Source: Siderastrea siderea (lineage: Eukaryota > Cnidaria > Anthozoa > Scleractinia > Rhizangiidae). Taken from it: a DNA stretch of 64,000 nt. Below the pieces are notes generated by a model that was given only the letters and a program-made list of their open reading frames with translations, searched no databases and was not told the origin of the DNA. Shown one piece after another: positions 1 to 12,249 of the stretch (the first letter of the stretch is position 1; every line of letters begins with the position of its first letter). The position numbers and the translations under genes were made by a program. The stretch lies in the NCBI GenBank assembly GCA_964030785.1, contig OZ034975.1, positions 44,981,569-45,045,568 on the forward strand, read 5' to 3'.

Positions 1-1316
1 CCTTCTGCTGCCATAGCAACCAGCACTAAAAGCACCGTTGCGATGCGACTGCTGGTCGAGGAGGCTTGAGCTGACGGCTCCAAAGTTTCCTTGGCAACTG
101 TTTTCGTGATCGTTATGCAAAACCTTTTTAATGTGTTTATGTATGTTTAAATGAACTGCGCATGCGTTATAGAGCAGTAAGCTCCATGTGTTATAGATAA
201 TCGGGTGACCTAGGTGAGGTGTTTTAATTTCATGCAATGCTTCCGCCCTGTATTGCTATGAAAATTGTCTAAACTAGCAGAGAAAAGAATTGATTTTCAG
301 TTGTGTAGCCATTTGGGCTGACAAATAAAATTTCAATCGCGTGAAAAGTGTAGATGAAGTGGTGACAGTAAATTCTTTTTCCCAACGTTTTAATAGGCTA
401 GTTCATTTATTAATCGAGATTTCAGCATTGACTTATCCTACTCCCCTTTTCAAATCAAGGCCTTGTGCACAGTAACCTTCATTATGAAAATGTGCATTCA
501 GTCATCCTCGTTCCCAGGCCTTTATGCGCTACTGAGTGACTGAGGGAGGCTTTGAACCGAGTTCGAATTTTTCTGCCGAGCTCGTCGGGAGACGTCACAT
601 TTGATTGCGCGCCGTGGACGGCTGGGAACTAGGCTGGTTTTTATTCTCATGCAACTGAATAAACCTCGTTTTCACAGTGTACTGTTTGTTTTCTATTAAG
701 TCTCATTTTGAAGAAGAGGCTTTAAAGGCAACCTGGAAATGGATACAACAGGGAACGTCGCAGCAAATTCAACCCAGGAGAGTAACAGCAACGTTTTAAC
801 ACGCTTACTAACTTATTCCTGATGCGACAGGAAAGAGTAAAGCAATCGAAGCAATGAAGAAGCAGTGTTCGATTGTAATGTATAAGCTATGAAGCGGTTA
901 CCCAAAGTGTTAACTGAACGAAATGAAACATGAGTAAAACGTTACACTGGGTGAAAAACATTACACTTTTATTTGATGGCTTTTGCATCCTTAGGTAATG
1001 TAATTGTAACTGCTAGCAGGACAAAAAAACTCCTCAACTGCACTATGTATGGGCAAAAAATCATAACTTCCCTAAAAGCACTAGCAACTAAACGTATACA
1101 CGCTACATTCCAACGCCAAAATCTAAATAAACAATGCGACTAAATTTAACAGACGTTTTCGATCCCACAGTGGCGTTTTTGGATCATACGAGTCCACACA
1201 ATAGTACAGTGGTTTCATTCTACTTAAGCTTAGCGACAGCTACCCCAATTAATTTGTGACAGTACAGTTCTTAAGGAGCAAGAAAAAATATCAGCTTTCC
1301 TTCTCTTGACACATTT
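1..1316. other. Intergenic sequence, 3' flank of the first minus-strand gene
   Basis: I see no coding exon here. A minus-strand AATAAA (read as tttatt at 968-973) lies about 350 bases beyond the stop codon of the neighbouring minus-strand gene and is a possible poly(A) signal. At about 508-640 a segment starts with ctcgttcccaggc and ends near ggctgggaactaggctgg, which looks like a small inverted-repeat element. Nothing else was recognised. Confidence 0.4.
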
Positions 1317-3169
1317 TCACTCTTGGTTCACCAAACAAGCAACACCATCATCTTTGTAAATGTAAGACGGACTGATAGGGAACTGGGACAGAAACTGAAC
1401 CATTCGGGGCAAGTTTCGAGTCCCGCCTGCGGTAGCCTGTTGATAACGACGACGGCGGACACAACACGAGTAGCATGCGTAAGTCGTCAAAATGATTCCA
1501 AGAACGATAGCCCCGCCAGTAATACCGTACAGCACTGGGCCACTGAACCATGACGATTTAGGAATATCCGTTAGAAAATTGTCATCAAATGTTTTGTCAC
1601 CATCTGTCAGGGGATGATGGATTAGTGAGGCTTTGGTGTATGGAGTGGATTTATAGTCTGTTGAAACGAAGAGCCCAATGATAAGTGGTTTTGGATAATT
1701 TAGCTAAGCATAAAATTAACTGTACTTCGCAATTATGCAGTCTTATTCAGTTTGAATGAATGAATGAATGAATGGATGGATGGATGGATGGATGGATGGA
1801 TGGATGGATGGATGGATGGATGGATGGATGGATGGATGGATGGATGGATGGATGGATGGATGGATGGATGGATAACTTTATCTAAGTATCAAAGTGTTTA
1901 GGGAAGACGTTTTAATTTCACTGAAATACAGACTAGATGGAAATTTACCATCCTCTCAGCTTTGTGTGTTCAACGTTTCCGCAAAATCTTTAATTTTGCG
2001 GTTTTTCAGAGAATAGCAAAGAAATGTCCCAAAATTTAAATATTCCGCAAGTGTAGAGCTAATATTTTGCTCGTTTTTAATGTTTGGTTTTGTGCCGCTC
2101 TTGTTTTCGACACTGTCGACAGCGCTTATGTAGCAGATTTCACCGCATTGCGTGGACCCGAGTTTTTCAAGCACGATATTCGCTAACTATGATCCGCCCT
2201 TCATCATTTGCCAACATGGTCAAAAGAATGGTAAAGGAAATTCGAAGATCTGTCTTTTTCTGAAGTCCCTCGCTGTCCGGCACTGTATATTTTCAAGTCA
2301 GTTGTCCATTAACAAAAATCACATGTCAATACTATTTGTAAATTGTGAAAGCTCACCACGAGCATGGTGTCATTTTTCATGATAAAATCATAGACTTTAA
2401 CGCGCTTTCTTTTTAGCCGTGGAGTTTAATTGATCACACGGTGTGATCAGCTGCATGATATCATCATTTTCCAAACTTTATGTTTCGTTTTTCTGAAAAC
2501 CTTTTTATCAAATTCTGAGCCGTGACCATTGATTATAGAAAATATAGTTCCAGCACAACTTTAGCACTGTTTCATGAACCAATAAAAAATTAACCTGCGT
2601 ATCTTCTTATGCGTAAAGCAAAATAATAGGAGACGTCTACGCGCAGGATAATCAAGAATAAGAGAATTTTGTTTGGGAGTGCTATAACCTTTAACAACTT
2701 GTATCTCAATAGCTTAAATACATCTTTACCAGCCGATTTTGAGACATCATTCCAAATCACAGTTTTCTGAAACAACATTTTTCTTTTCTTTTTGGACGTC
2801 TTTTCTTCACCACTTTTTTTGCGGGTTGTTTTTTTTTTCGGAATATTGGCACGTAAGAAGCTGACTGGCGAAGTTATTGTCGAAGAGAAAATTACATGAT
2901 AAACAAGGAAATAAATTCCCAAGTTATGACAAAACACTGGAGTGGAATATAAGAGTCGTTTGACACGCATTCAATGTATGAGTCCCAAATTTCAGAACCA
3001 TACTGAAAGAACACAATGATACACTGAAAGGTTTTGAATTATATATCGCATACGTACCACTCCCTTCTGTGTTTATTCCTAGGAGTGAGACCAAAATGAT
3101 TGCAAGAATCTTCCAAAGAACGACCAAGCACAGAATTCCTTTAGCGAACATCATTAGCTTCTCAAGCAA
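1317..3169 (-). CDS. Three-exon gene for a small lysine-rich single-pass membrane protein (unknown family)
   Basis: My gene model joins exon 1 (3169-3058), exon 2 (2864-2689) and exon 3 (1703-1317). The donors are GTACGT and GTTATA and the acceptors end in CAG and TTAG. Reading phases agree at both joins and give 224 residues. Exon 1 starts with ATG and encodes a strongly hydrophobic leader (about residues 8-31), read as a signal peptide or anchor. Exon 2 is very basic (KKKTTRKK, then SKKKRK). Exon 3 gives an extracellular stretch, then a membrane helix ([20 protein letters not shown]), a stop-transfer cluster [10 protein letters not shown], and a cytoplasmic tail of about 45 residues. The dibasic runs could be processing sites for a released peptide, but that is inference. 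I do not recognise the family. The intron between exons 2 and 3 holds a TGGA microsatellite. The model is consistent but rests on hand-read splice sites. Confidence 0.55.
1753..1873. repeat. (GAAT)n/(TGGA)n microsatellite
   Basis: About five GAAT units pass directly into some 25 TGGA units, almost without interruption. It lies in the second intron of the small membrane-protein gene. Confidence 0.97.
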
Positions 3170-5058
3170 TTTTTTTTTCGCGACAAACTTCTTAAAGGCT
3201 GAACAAATTTTTTAGTGTTAAGTCAACAAATCAGTTTAGTAAATCGTGGTTACAAAGTAGATGAAAGCACCATTGTCACTTTTCCATTATTTCACACCCC
3301 AATAAAGGGTTTTATTTTCTGATATCACATTAACGTCAGTCAAACCTGTTTTAAACGGTCACCTGTAGGCTGACCGTTATATACAGGGGGCACAATTCAT
3401 GCGCCATTAATGAATGTTGACCTCCAGATCATTGTATACAAAGAAATCTACATTCGTTTAGTTTTCAAACGGCATATTAAACTTAGAAAACTGTTGAGAT
3501 GTGCGGGAGAAAAAATCATTTACACGGGAGACTTGCACGCACCATTGCGCATGCTCGGACGTGACAGAAGTGTTCTGCCGGTTAAGTTCTGGAGTCGAGA
3601 ATGATTGTCAACCCTTTAAAGACAGTACCAACGAAAGACGTATTTGAGCGTAGGCAACCCACTCTATATTTTGTGTTTCACGTCCCCACCGACGCAGCAC
3701 CACAGTTCAGTTTAGAAACTAACCCCCTCGCTACTCTAGAAGAATTGGCCATTGGGCTGTTTTTCAGTCTCTCTGTGATTTTTGGAAAGAAATTAAGGCA
3801 TTCGATTACAATGTGGCCGATACTGGTGTGGTTCCCTTTTACCTACTGACTGTTTTTAAAATAGAGCTGTAGACAAATCAGAGAAACACTGATTAAAATA
3901 CCCTTGTTAGGTTTTTGTAAAAGGTGATGGGTACTTTGGGAACTAACCGCTTAGTACTGACTGGGGTGACCGCCTATTACAGAACTGCTTACTACAGGTG
4001 TGACTGTATTTGCTTTTGCTCGGCAGCCACGTTGAGTCCCCGTAGAATAAAAAGCTTTGTTTTTGCACGTCTAAACTCGTCCCCAAGTTTTTCACTGCGA
4101 GGCTAGACATGCAAAATGTTTTGTTTTTATGCTAAATAGTAGCCGTGTGAAAAAGGTCTCTACGCCCACCCTTTACTGGTTCCGTCCTGTACGAGTGCAC
4201 AAACGTCCTCGTGACTGGGAAAGATGAGAGGAAGCTGTGTTCGTAGTATAACGTGACAGTGATAAAAGGTTTAGTTTCTGTAGAAACTCCAGGGGAGGGG
4301 TTTCAACAGATGCTCGCCGTTAGGGAAATGCGGCCAGGGCGGCTCAAACCCTGACCCTGTCTAAGACCCAAATCTCTGATTTTCCTACCCTGTTTTAGAC
4401 AGAAGTTAGATTTTAAAGACCCCGGCTAAGACATTTTGCCCAAATTAAAATCATGTTTTAAAGACTTGAATGGAATAGTGATAAACTGCTTCTTATTGGC
4501 AATTACGAGTCTATTTACAGTTTTGTGAAATCACTAACACTGGACGCTGTTTGTTCTGTAACGATGCCTCGTTTAAGACAAAAAGTGATGAAATCGATAT
4601 ACCGTTCAAAGCAAAATTCCCTAAAAACCACACCCTTTCGGGCTGAACATCCCCGTTACTGCCATATGAGCGGGTACCTCTCGCTCCCCCCTGCTCTCAC
4701 TGGGCGTGAACCATGGTGCTGCATCAGTGGCTGGAGTGGGGGAACTTCAATTCAGTAAATATCAACTGAGTTGGTAAAACTGGTTCAAAAGCCGTCTTTT
4801 TTAGCGTTAGCGCTTAGTCAGAGTAAATGGCACTGGCCTGTAAGTAAAGTTTTTAACTTCCGTTTGGCACTATTTAAGACCTCTCAGTTATAATAACCCT
4901 GTCGTGCTAGTCCAGTAAGCCTAATACTGATAAAGCCTAATGAAGCCTTTAAGCCAGTATGTACTGGCCTGCCCGTTCATCAAGTTGTTCTGCGATGAAC
5001 TTCAAGTTTCCACTTTTTTCTCTCGCCCACTTTGCTCCACTAATGGCGGAGATATGAA

Positions 5059-5280
5059 TTACACAGTATCGCACCAGTGTTCCAAACCTCGAACACTCTA
5101 CACTGCAGAGATCCAGTAAGACGACAAAGAAGTACTCTGCCCTGTCCTCCCCTTAGTCCAGTTCTGGACTCCGTCAAGCAACATCCACCCGTTAGAACTG
5201 GACTATCCTCCCCTGTGCACCACACAATATCACACCACTGTTCCAAACCCAGAAAAGACTCTATGCTGGAGAGATGCAGT
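5059..5280. repeat. Diverged direct repeat (two copies of about 58 bp)
   Basis: The segment near 5059-5116 (acacagtatcgcaccagtgt onward) recurs in diverged form at 5222-5280 (acacaatatcacaccactgt onward). Between them lies a short self-complementary stretch around ttagtccagttctggact. The origin is unknown. Confidence 0.6.
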
Positions 5281-5549
5281 ATTTCATAACCCTTTATTAT
5301 CCCTAAATACTAAAATTGAGCACAGAGGTCAAGAGAATAATTACAACAAGAAAGCTCTTTAATTGCCTTTTTATAAAAAATGTATCCTTGTGTTTATTTT
5401 AAAAGGTACTGAAATCAACGCAAATTGAAGGCAAATAGCGGTGAACAAAGAAAACTAACTTGAATGTTCTGTATCTTGATCCTGCTATCATAAATAATGT
5501 GTTAACAGATGCCAAAGAAAGCTCTTGTTTATCAAACAAGCTTTTAATA

Positions 5550-5655
5550 CTAGCCATAGCCTCCCATGCAGTTGTTTTTAGGGGAGTCGCATTACTGGGG
5601 AGGAGTGTAATACAACTCCCCCCTAAAAACAACTGCATGGGAGCTATACTAGCCA
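5550..5655. repeat. Palindromic MITE-like element
   Basis: The left arm (tagccatagcctcccatgca, then gttgtttttagggg) and the right arm (cccctaaaaacaactgcatg, then ggagctatactagcc) are inverted complements of about 36 bases around a loop of about 28 bases. Terminal inverted repeats without coding capacity fit a non-autonomous DNA element. Confidence 0.7.
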
Positions 5656-6494
5656 AGGCCAGGATTCAAAATTCAAAAAGGCTGAAATGATAGAAATTAA
5701 CGGTGGAAACAACACTCCACTTTATAAACGTCGCAGAAAACAATACTCAGGCAAGTTTTGTTAAAGTTGTGTTAATTTCATGAAGCATTCATTTCCTGTA
5801 ACAAGGGCAAACTGACTTTCCCGCCAATACTAGAAGAATCATTTAGACCACCAAAAAGAATTTTAAGTTGACTATTTCGCTATTGATTTAAATATTCGAT
5901 TCAATAATTCTGTTTTCAAACAAAGAAGGAAATATTCAAAATAGCACAACACCAGGCCTCAGGCATGTGGGAACTTGGCAGGTTTTCCCAAACTGTATTC
6001 CAACGGTCATCTGAGTTTTTAATTGTTCTCTTCTTTTCGCTCTAAAAACTTTGAGCATTTTGAGGGGACTGAAAGGAGGTGATTGTGTTAGGAAAGCAGA
6101 AGTAAAAAATTAAACAATGTGAGAATCCATTGGGGGCGGTTTATGCAAATTGGGAAACCTGTCAAATTCCAACATGCCTGCCGCATGACTAAATTGAATC
6201 AAAAATCGAGTATGGGATCGAGTTTCAGTTTGAATATTTCATTCTTCATTTGAAAAGCAGACTATTGAAACAAATAATGAAATCAATATTGCAATAATCA
6301 ATTTCGAAGTTTCATTCTGTGGGGATACGCTTGACCTGGTTTGACTGTAACGTTTCAACATAGTAAAAAAAACTCACTGACAGTGATAATTTTAATGCAA
6401 ATCAATGCCAAATGGTTTTTATACAACACCCTTCAATCTCATTTGAGAGGGAATTAAGCTCTGTTGAAGCCAGCTCAGCCAATTTACAAATTTG

Positions 6495-9400
6495 TCATTT
6501 ATCATCTCGTCCTTGTGAACATAACTCTTGCAATGTCCTTCTTTTTCTCTTTGCTTCTTCTAAGTTTCTTCTTCGTTTTCTCAAATCCTGTGAAGGAGAA
6601 AGGTTGAAAACAAGACTAGTTATATCTGGGTTTCCTGATCCAAAAGTAAAAAGATACACAATAAGCTCCTTTCTGCTGCCCTTATTTATTTTAATTTCAG
6701 GCCTCAAAAAGGGGAAAGAGCTAACCTGCAATCAGGCACCCTTTTATTATATTTTCTGAAGCATGAAATGAGTAGATGGAGGGGACAGGGGGGCAGGGAG
6801 TCTACAGAAGCCAGGAACAGAGGAGGCAGAAAGAGGGATTCCAAAGGTGATGGGTAGCAGAACAAATAGGAACAAGAAAAGCCCCAGGGGCATTAGACCC
6901 CGCCGTTGTTCTCCCCCCCCCCCCCCCGGGGGTGTAAAATATGTTACGGTCACTCAAGATAAAAGCCCTTGGTTGTGTATTACTAGACCCCGTCCTGACG
7001 GCGGGGTAATAATAAAAGCCCCAGGGACATTATGCCCCGCCACTGTTGTCCTTCCCCGCAGGATGCAAAATATATTACAGTCACTCAAGATACGAGCCCA
7101 AGTGGTGTAGCGGAAGTTTGCAACCAATATCTGTTTGGCCGAGCAAAAACCAGGAGACTGGGGCAAGTGACCATGAAAAAAATAACCTGAAAAAAAAAAA
7201 ACAAGAAAAGCCCCAGGGGCATTAGACCCCGCCGTTTTCCCCTTCCGCAGAGGGTGCAAAATACATTACGGTCACTCAAGGTACGAGGCCAAGTGGTGTA
7301 AATTTATGAAGTTGGTGATTTATCGTACCTTTGACGTGTTTGCTGCCACCCCCCCCCCCCACGTCTTGTTTGCACCCTTCTCCTTGTGATAACTGAACCC
7401 CTAATAGTATGAACACTTTTCCCATCCCTCATTTCTTGGTCATTCACCTGTTCCAGCACTCACGAAAAAAGAACGTGATGAAATAGTTTGACCATAGAAC
7501 TGACATCTCAGCGTAAGGGCATGGAAATGAGATTTACTGATCAAGATAAATAATCCTAAAATCTAAAGGGAATGGTTATCTACCGAAAAAAGAAATGCAC
7601 AAGTCTACTTTTAGGCCTGATTTGATGAATGATTTGGCGAAAGCAAGGGACTTCCCCGAATCGGTTTCTGTGTTTCAGTGATGTAATATTTACGTGGCAG
7701 GGTTCATGCCAGCTTCAAAGCTTGCAAGCACCTTCGTCCTTGCTCTCATCGAAGAGAAGTCAACTTTATTGAATTTCTCGTACTTTTCTACACAACTTTC
7801 CCTAAAGATTCTGGTGAAGCAAAGCAAAACTGCCAAAAAAGAGCTTGCATTTCACTGTTGAATTATTCAACTTGGCGAAAGCAAGGGACTTCCCCGAATC
7901 GGCTTCTGTGTTTCAGTGACGTAATGTTTAAGTGCCAGGGCAAGTTATCAGAATTCATGCCGTCTTCAAAGCTCGCTAGCACCTTCATTCTTGCTTTCAT
8001 CGAAGGGGTTTTGATGCCATTAAATCGCCAGTAATTTCCTACATTCTGGCAAATAAACGCTAAATGAAAAAAGATTACCGGCAAGCATTGTTTTGACCGA
8101 GCAGAGGTCTGGGGCAAGTGACAACCAAAAAAAACAAGAAAATCCCAGGGGCATTACCCCGCCGTCCGCCCCCCCCTCCCCTCGGTGAAAAAGATATCAT
8201 GGTCACTCAAGATACAAGCGCTAGCCTGTGTAGCGAAAGACGCGACGAGTATGTTTGGCCGAGCAAAACCGGAGGTCTGGGGCAAGTGACCACCAAAAAA
8301 AGGGAAAATAATGAAAAACAAGAAAAGCCCCAGGGGCATTGGACCCTGCCATTCCCCCCCCCCCCTCGGGGTGCAAATACATTACGGTCACTCAAGATAT
8401 GTGCCCAAGTGGTATAAAGTTTTGAAGTTGGTGATTTTTCTAACGTTTGACGTGTGTGCTGCCATCCCCCCCCCAACGTCTTCTCTGCACCCTTCTCCTT
8501 GTGATATCATGGATCCCTTATAGTATGAATACCTTTCCCTTCCCTCATCCCTTGGTCATCCACCTGTTCTAGCACTCGCGAAGAAGAACGTGATGAAATA
8601 GTTTTGACCATGGCGTGACTTAGTTACGTCAATTTTTTAACGAAATGACATCTCAGCGTAATTCTAAATATTAAACAAGGGCACGGAAATTTAAATAGAT
8701 TTATTGATGAAGAAAAATTATCCTTAAATTGAAAAGGAATGGTTATCTACTGAAAAATGAAACGTAAAGGTCTACTTTTAGGCCATGATTCGATAAATGC
8801 TTTAGCGAAAGCAAAACAATTCCCCGAATCGGCTTCTGTCTTTCAATAACGTAATGTTTACGTGTTACGGCAAGTTTAGGTGAATTCATGCCAGCTTCAA
8901 AGCTCATTAGCACCTTCTTCCTTGCTCTCATTGAAGAGAAGTCAACTCCATTGAATTTCTTGTACTTTTCTACACAACTTTCCCTAAAGATTTTGGTGAA
9001 GCAAAGCAAAACTGCCAAAAAAATGCTTGCATTTTACGGTTGAATTATTCAACTTGGCGAAAGCAAGGGACTTCCCCGAATCGTCTGTTGTGTTTCAGTG
9101 ATGTAATGTTTACGTGCCAGGGCAAGTTTGGCGAATTCATGCCAGCTTCAAAGCTCGCTAGCACCTTCGTTCTTGCTTTCATCGAAGGGGTTTTCATGCC
9201 ATTAAATCGCCAGTAATTTTCTACACCAACTTTCATGAAAATTCTGGCAAAATAACACTAAACGAACCAAGATTACCGGCAAGTATTGTTTTGACCGAGC
9301 GGAGGTCTGGGGCAAGTGACCACGACAAAAAAAAAAAAAAAAAAAACGGGTATTACTAGACCCCGTCCTGAAGGCGGGGTAAAAATGGGTATTACTAGAC

Positions 9401-11156
9401 CCCATCCTGACGGCGGGGTAAAAAACGGGTATTAGTAGACCCCGTCTTGACGGCGGGGTAAAAAACCGGGTATTACTAGACCCCGTCCTGACGGCGGGGT
9501 TAAAAACTGCACAACAATGTAATCTTTAAACATTTACATGAAAATTTACACATAAATCCTGAAAAATCAAATTTTGTGTTCCCCAGTCAAAATCACCCTC
9601 AACCACAAATGCAAAAATGCAATGGAAACAAATAACAAACAGAGAAAACAAAAAGCACCAAGTCATCTCCAAGACCGTGGTAGTAAAGTTTGCTGTGTTG
9701 TATGTCATGATTTAAAAAACAGAGTCTTCAACTACATGTAGTGATGAAGGGTGTCTTTTAAAAACTTGGCAAACTAGTTGGTATAGAATTATGCTTCCAA
9801 ATGGCAAAAAAGTCGTATTTACTCCTAAAAAAGATCACTTTCTTGATGTCATTTATACTTGACTACTAAACAATTATATAACTCTTCAGCAATTTCTCAT
9901 TGGATTTTGACTTAAGGAATGCAAACTATTTAGTACTCTTGGAAAGTCTAGAAATTTTATTTAAATTATATATGTTACACATTTGGTTTACTCTAGATAT
10001 TTGCACTCAAAAGCTGAAAATTACAGCCAACCATTTCAAGGTCTGGGATTTCACAAAATGATATAGCTTTCTTTGCACATTTTCTATGACATTGCTATCA
10101 CTATCAGCTTGCCAGGAGCTTGGCATGTTTGTTAAACACACTTAAAATCAACTCGCAATTACATGGAAAAATCTCAGCCCGGCCAGCCGGGATCCCACCA
10201 TCCCAATGCTGGGATCCTGGCTAGATTGGCTGAAAATTTACCATGTAATCACAATTGTTGGGCCAGCAAGGCAAGCTGGGCCAACACTTTCTCATCACTA
10301 AATTTAGCTTAAGAGCAAAATGGCTCATTCAACAACAGAAGGTTGTTATTTCTCTTTCTATATAACACATAAAGGTTTATCTGGCCAATAATACAATAAT
10401 ACAGTACAACTAATACATCAAAGAAATGGATTAACAATAGTAAATCACTCGATTCACTCTCTTTGATGCAGCCATCTTTTCACACGACAATTTCTAAATT
10501 TAGCCGCAGGTGGGCTGGCTCACCTCATGCAATACCGGGCTGAACAGTCACCTTGGCAGACCGAGCCAGCCCGGCTAACTGAACCAGCAATCTCAAGTAA
10601 TTGGCCCCTAAGTGCGAACAGGTAGAGATCACGTAAGCATTCAAAAGTAAGCCTGCTGATTTCCCAATCAATGAAATCACTTTGTTGGGTTTGATTGATG
10701 TGAGCCACTCAAGTTGGCTATTTGTGATTGCTTGGTGTTCAAGAACATGAAAGGAGTGCTCCTCGCACTTCTCAAGCAGTGTTCTTAAAAATTCAAGTGC
10801 AAGTGCAAGACCTGTTAGTTACACCTGAAGGCTAAGGAGAAGTCGGTTGCTGATCAACTTGAGCGACTGAAAAATATGAAATTTACAAATGTGCTAAAAT
10901 ATACTTACCTCTTCCTTCAAACACGAATTCAAGGCTCTTTTGATGTCATTACATTTGCCCAGGAATTTTCGGACAGGATGCTATTATGCAACAAAACAAG
11001 ACAAAAAGAAAACATGCCGTTATGCAACCCAACATCCTGCAGAGACAGTGGGACAAGGTAAACAAACCGCTCACAAACCTCTTCGTGGCAACGATGAAGC
11101 TGCTCTATTATTTCTAAACAATCGCTATGAAGGTGGGGAGCCAAAGAAGGATGCAT
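6495..11156 (-). CDS. CMC2: CMC2, COX assembly mitochondrial protein 2 homolog (twin CX9C), complete
   Basis: Exon 1 is 11156-11079, exon 2 is 10980-10909 and exon 3 is 6587-6495. All joins are phase 0, with donors GTTTGT and GTAAGT, and the product is 80 residues, the usual CMC2 length. The start MHPSLAPHLHSDC matches the conserved CMC2 N-terminus. Two CX9C pairs are visible, C-LEIIEQLHR-C and C-NDIKRALNS-C, followed by a basic C-terminus (LRKRRRNLEEAKRKRR). Twin-CX9C proteins are imported and oxidised in the mitochondrial intermembrane space; CMC2 family members act in copper delivery to, and assembly of, cytochrome c oxidase. Intron 2 (4.3 kb) contains a tandem-repeat cluster and the left edge of the tandem triplication. 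Only this copy retains exon 3. The start codon faces receptor-like gene A about 1.1 kb away, so the two genes are divergent. Confidence 0.88.
6840..9345. repeat. Tandem-repeat cluster with a duplication of about 1.1 kb
   Basis: Several modules recur. One begins caagaaaagccccaggggca and continues through a G/C homopolymer to ttacggtcactcaagatac; copies lie near 6870, 7201, 8130 and 8319. A second carries cttggcgaaagcaagggact (or diverged forms) and cttcaaagctcgctagcacc, with copies near 7630, 7870, 8800 and 9055. A third (ttggtgattt to cagcactc) occurs near 7310 and 8430. Their order shows that about 7201-8318 was duplicated as 8319-9320. On the minus strand the second module keeps a short open frame ending GEVPCFRQVE in copies, but with no clear gene. 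The cluster lies inside CMC2 intron 2. Confidence 0.8.
9347..9505. repeat. Four-copy array of a hairpin-forming unit of about 40 bp
   Basis: Four near-identical units read gggtattactagaccccgtc then ctgacggcggggtaaaaa, with spacing of about 39-41 bases. A fifth single copy lies at about 6978-7009. Each unit can fold as ACCCCGTC / GGCGGGGT, an 8-pair stem with one wobble pair in RNA. A poly-A run precedes the array. Confidence 0.85.
10155..10255. repeat. Palindromic element (cagcccggccagccggg type)
   Basis: The sequence caattacatggaaaaatctc and its right partner gaaaattt-accatgtaatc form inverted arms around ccgggatcc-rich inner arms. Related half-copies occur just upstream of receptor exon 2 in genes A (about 13886-13960) and C (about 42506-42580), and in diverged form before gene B. 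Confidence 0.6.
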
Positions 11157-12249
11157 AACTTGTACAATCTATCAACTCTCTCCTTTTCTCTATGCCTTAC
11201 TGCGAACTTCCTAACAAATTGCAGTGTTGGCCCCAGTGTGTCCCCCAGTGTTGTTTATCACCAGGCCTTAGCAGCCAGGCCAGACTATCCACCTCTTACG
11301 TCTCATGTAAGAGGCGACGAAATATACCTTAATTAGTGTCGCGGGAAAAGTTGACCTTCAGTCTTTATTCACAAGTTTCCTTCGTTTTCGTATTTGCTCG
11401 GAGCTGAAGTGTTTTTTTTTTTAAATTCATTTCACGCGTCTTTGTTTTGTTTTGTTTGTTGGTTTGTTTTTGCTTTTTTTTTTAGATTCACACCGATATC
11501 TCGCCCGTTGAACACCTATCTTCACTATCTTGAGGGACGATGTCTTTCTTTGACCTTCTTTCATGCTTTGATGTTTGTACAAAAAAAGCGATTAGGATAG
11601 TTTCAACTGGGGGAAAGAATGACGACCTTTATCAACAGGAAGACAGATTGCCCGTATTGTATTATCTTAACAGGCTTGTGATTCGTGCATGTTCGGTTAC
11701 ACCCCTACACGTGACCGGGTATTTCCCAGAAAAGAGAAACAATGAACTGGCATATCGAGTGATCAACTAGCTAGTTCCGAGGAGTGTTAAAGCAAAGCGC
11801 TTATCGAGAAGTTACTTTCAAAGGAAATATTCCAACAGGGGCACCCAACGACAATTTTCGGGAAAATATCTGTTCGGGAGACGATTTGAGATCTAGAATT
11901 TTCGGAACATTTGTTGTAAAATTTCTTGCTTGCCTGCCTCTTCTAGGATTTTCGAACATCTAAAATATGGTATTATTGCCCATTTTTTAACGGATTTCTA
12001 CCCTTAAAAGGTCACCTAGAATTTTCGGGAGCCTTTTTCTGGCTAAAATTTTCGAAAAAGTAAGTTTTGATCCCTATAATTTTCGGATCACTAGACTTTC
12101 AGCTAAGAAATCCGAACAGATGAAAAGTTTTTAGGGGATAAAAATACGCCTATATCTACCATTTAAATACTAAAATACGTTCAATAATGCTAAGTTAAGT
12201 GGTTTTGAACTATATTCTCGTTGGGTGCCCCTGTTCCAACTGCATCGGG
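11157..12249. promoter_or_regulatory. Divergent intergenic region between CMC2 and receptor-like gene A
   Basis: The CMC2 start codon (minus) and receptor A exon 1 (plus) face away from each other across about 1.1 kb, so both promoters must lie here. The same arrangement exists in unit 3 (40055-41122) and, with a dead CMC2 copy, in unit 2 (22004-22592). I could not identify a TATA box or a defined regulatory motif. In unit 1 the region is interrupted by a 399-bp element ending 16 bases before the receptor ATG. Confidence 0.5.
11835..12233. mobile_element. Non-autonomous DNA element with CAGGGGCACCCAACGA termini, unit 1 only
   Basis: The element begins CAGGGGCACCCAACGA and ends TCGTTGGGTGCCCCTG, and it is flanked on both sides by TTCCAA. 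Units 2 and 3 retain the uninterrupted site attccaactgca at the same place, so the insertion came after the duplication. Its interior repeats attttcgg motifs and has no coding capacity. It ends 16 bp before the ATG of receptor A exon 1 and therefore sits in the 5' UTR or proximal promoter. Confidence 0.88.

Larger units (their letters stand above)
3170..6494. other. Intergenic region, no gene recognised
   Basis: The open frames here are short, lack domain features, and overlap repeats. The region holds a diverged direct repeat near 5059-5280 and a palindromic element near 5550-5655, listed separately. The stretch 3410-4110 has several open frames of 60-80 codons with no supporting splice structure or recognisable motif. 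Confidence 0.4.

Noticed and set aside
2590..2970. 126-codon single-exon minus-strand protein
   Set aside because: Only its middle (2864-2689) behaves as an exon; flanks contain splice signals and the ends are intronic.
6412..6759. 115-codon plus-strand open frame
   Set aside because: It is antisense to CMC2 exon 3, and a twin-CX9C gene with consistent phases explains the region better.
10520..10708. Conserved open frame starting MAHINQTQ in all three units
   Set aside because: It lies in CMC2 intron sequence; its conservation follows from the duplication itself and includes indels and substitutions without preference for the frame.
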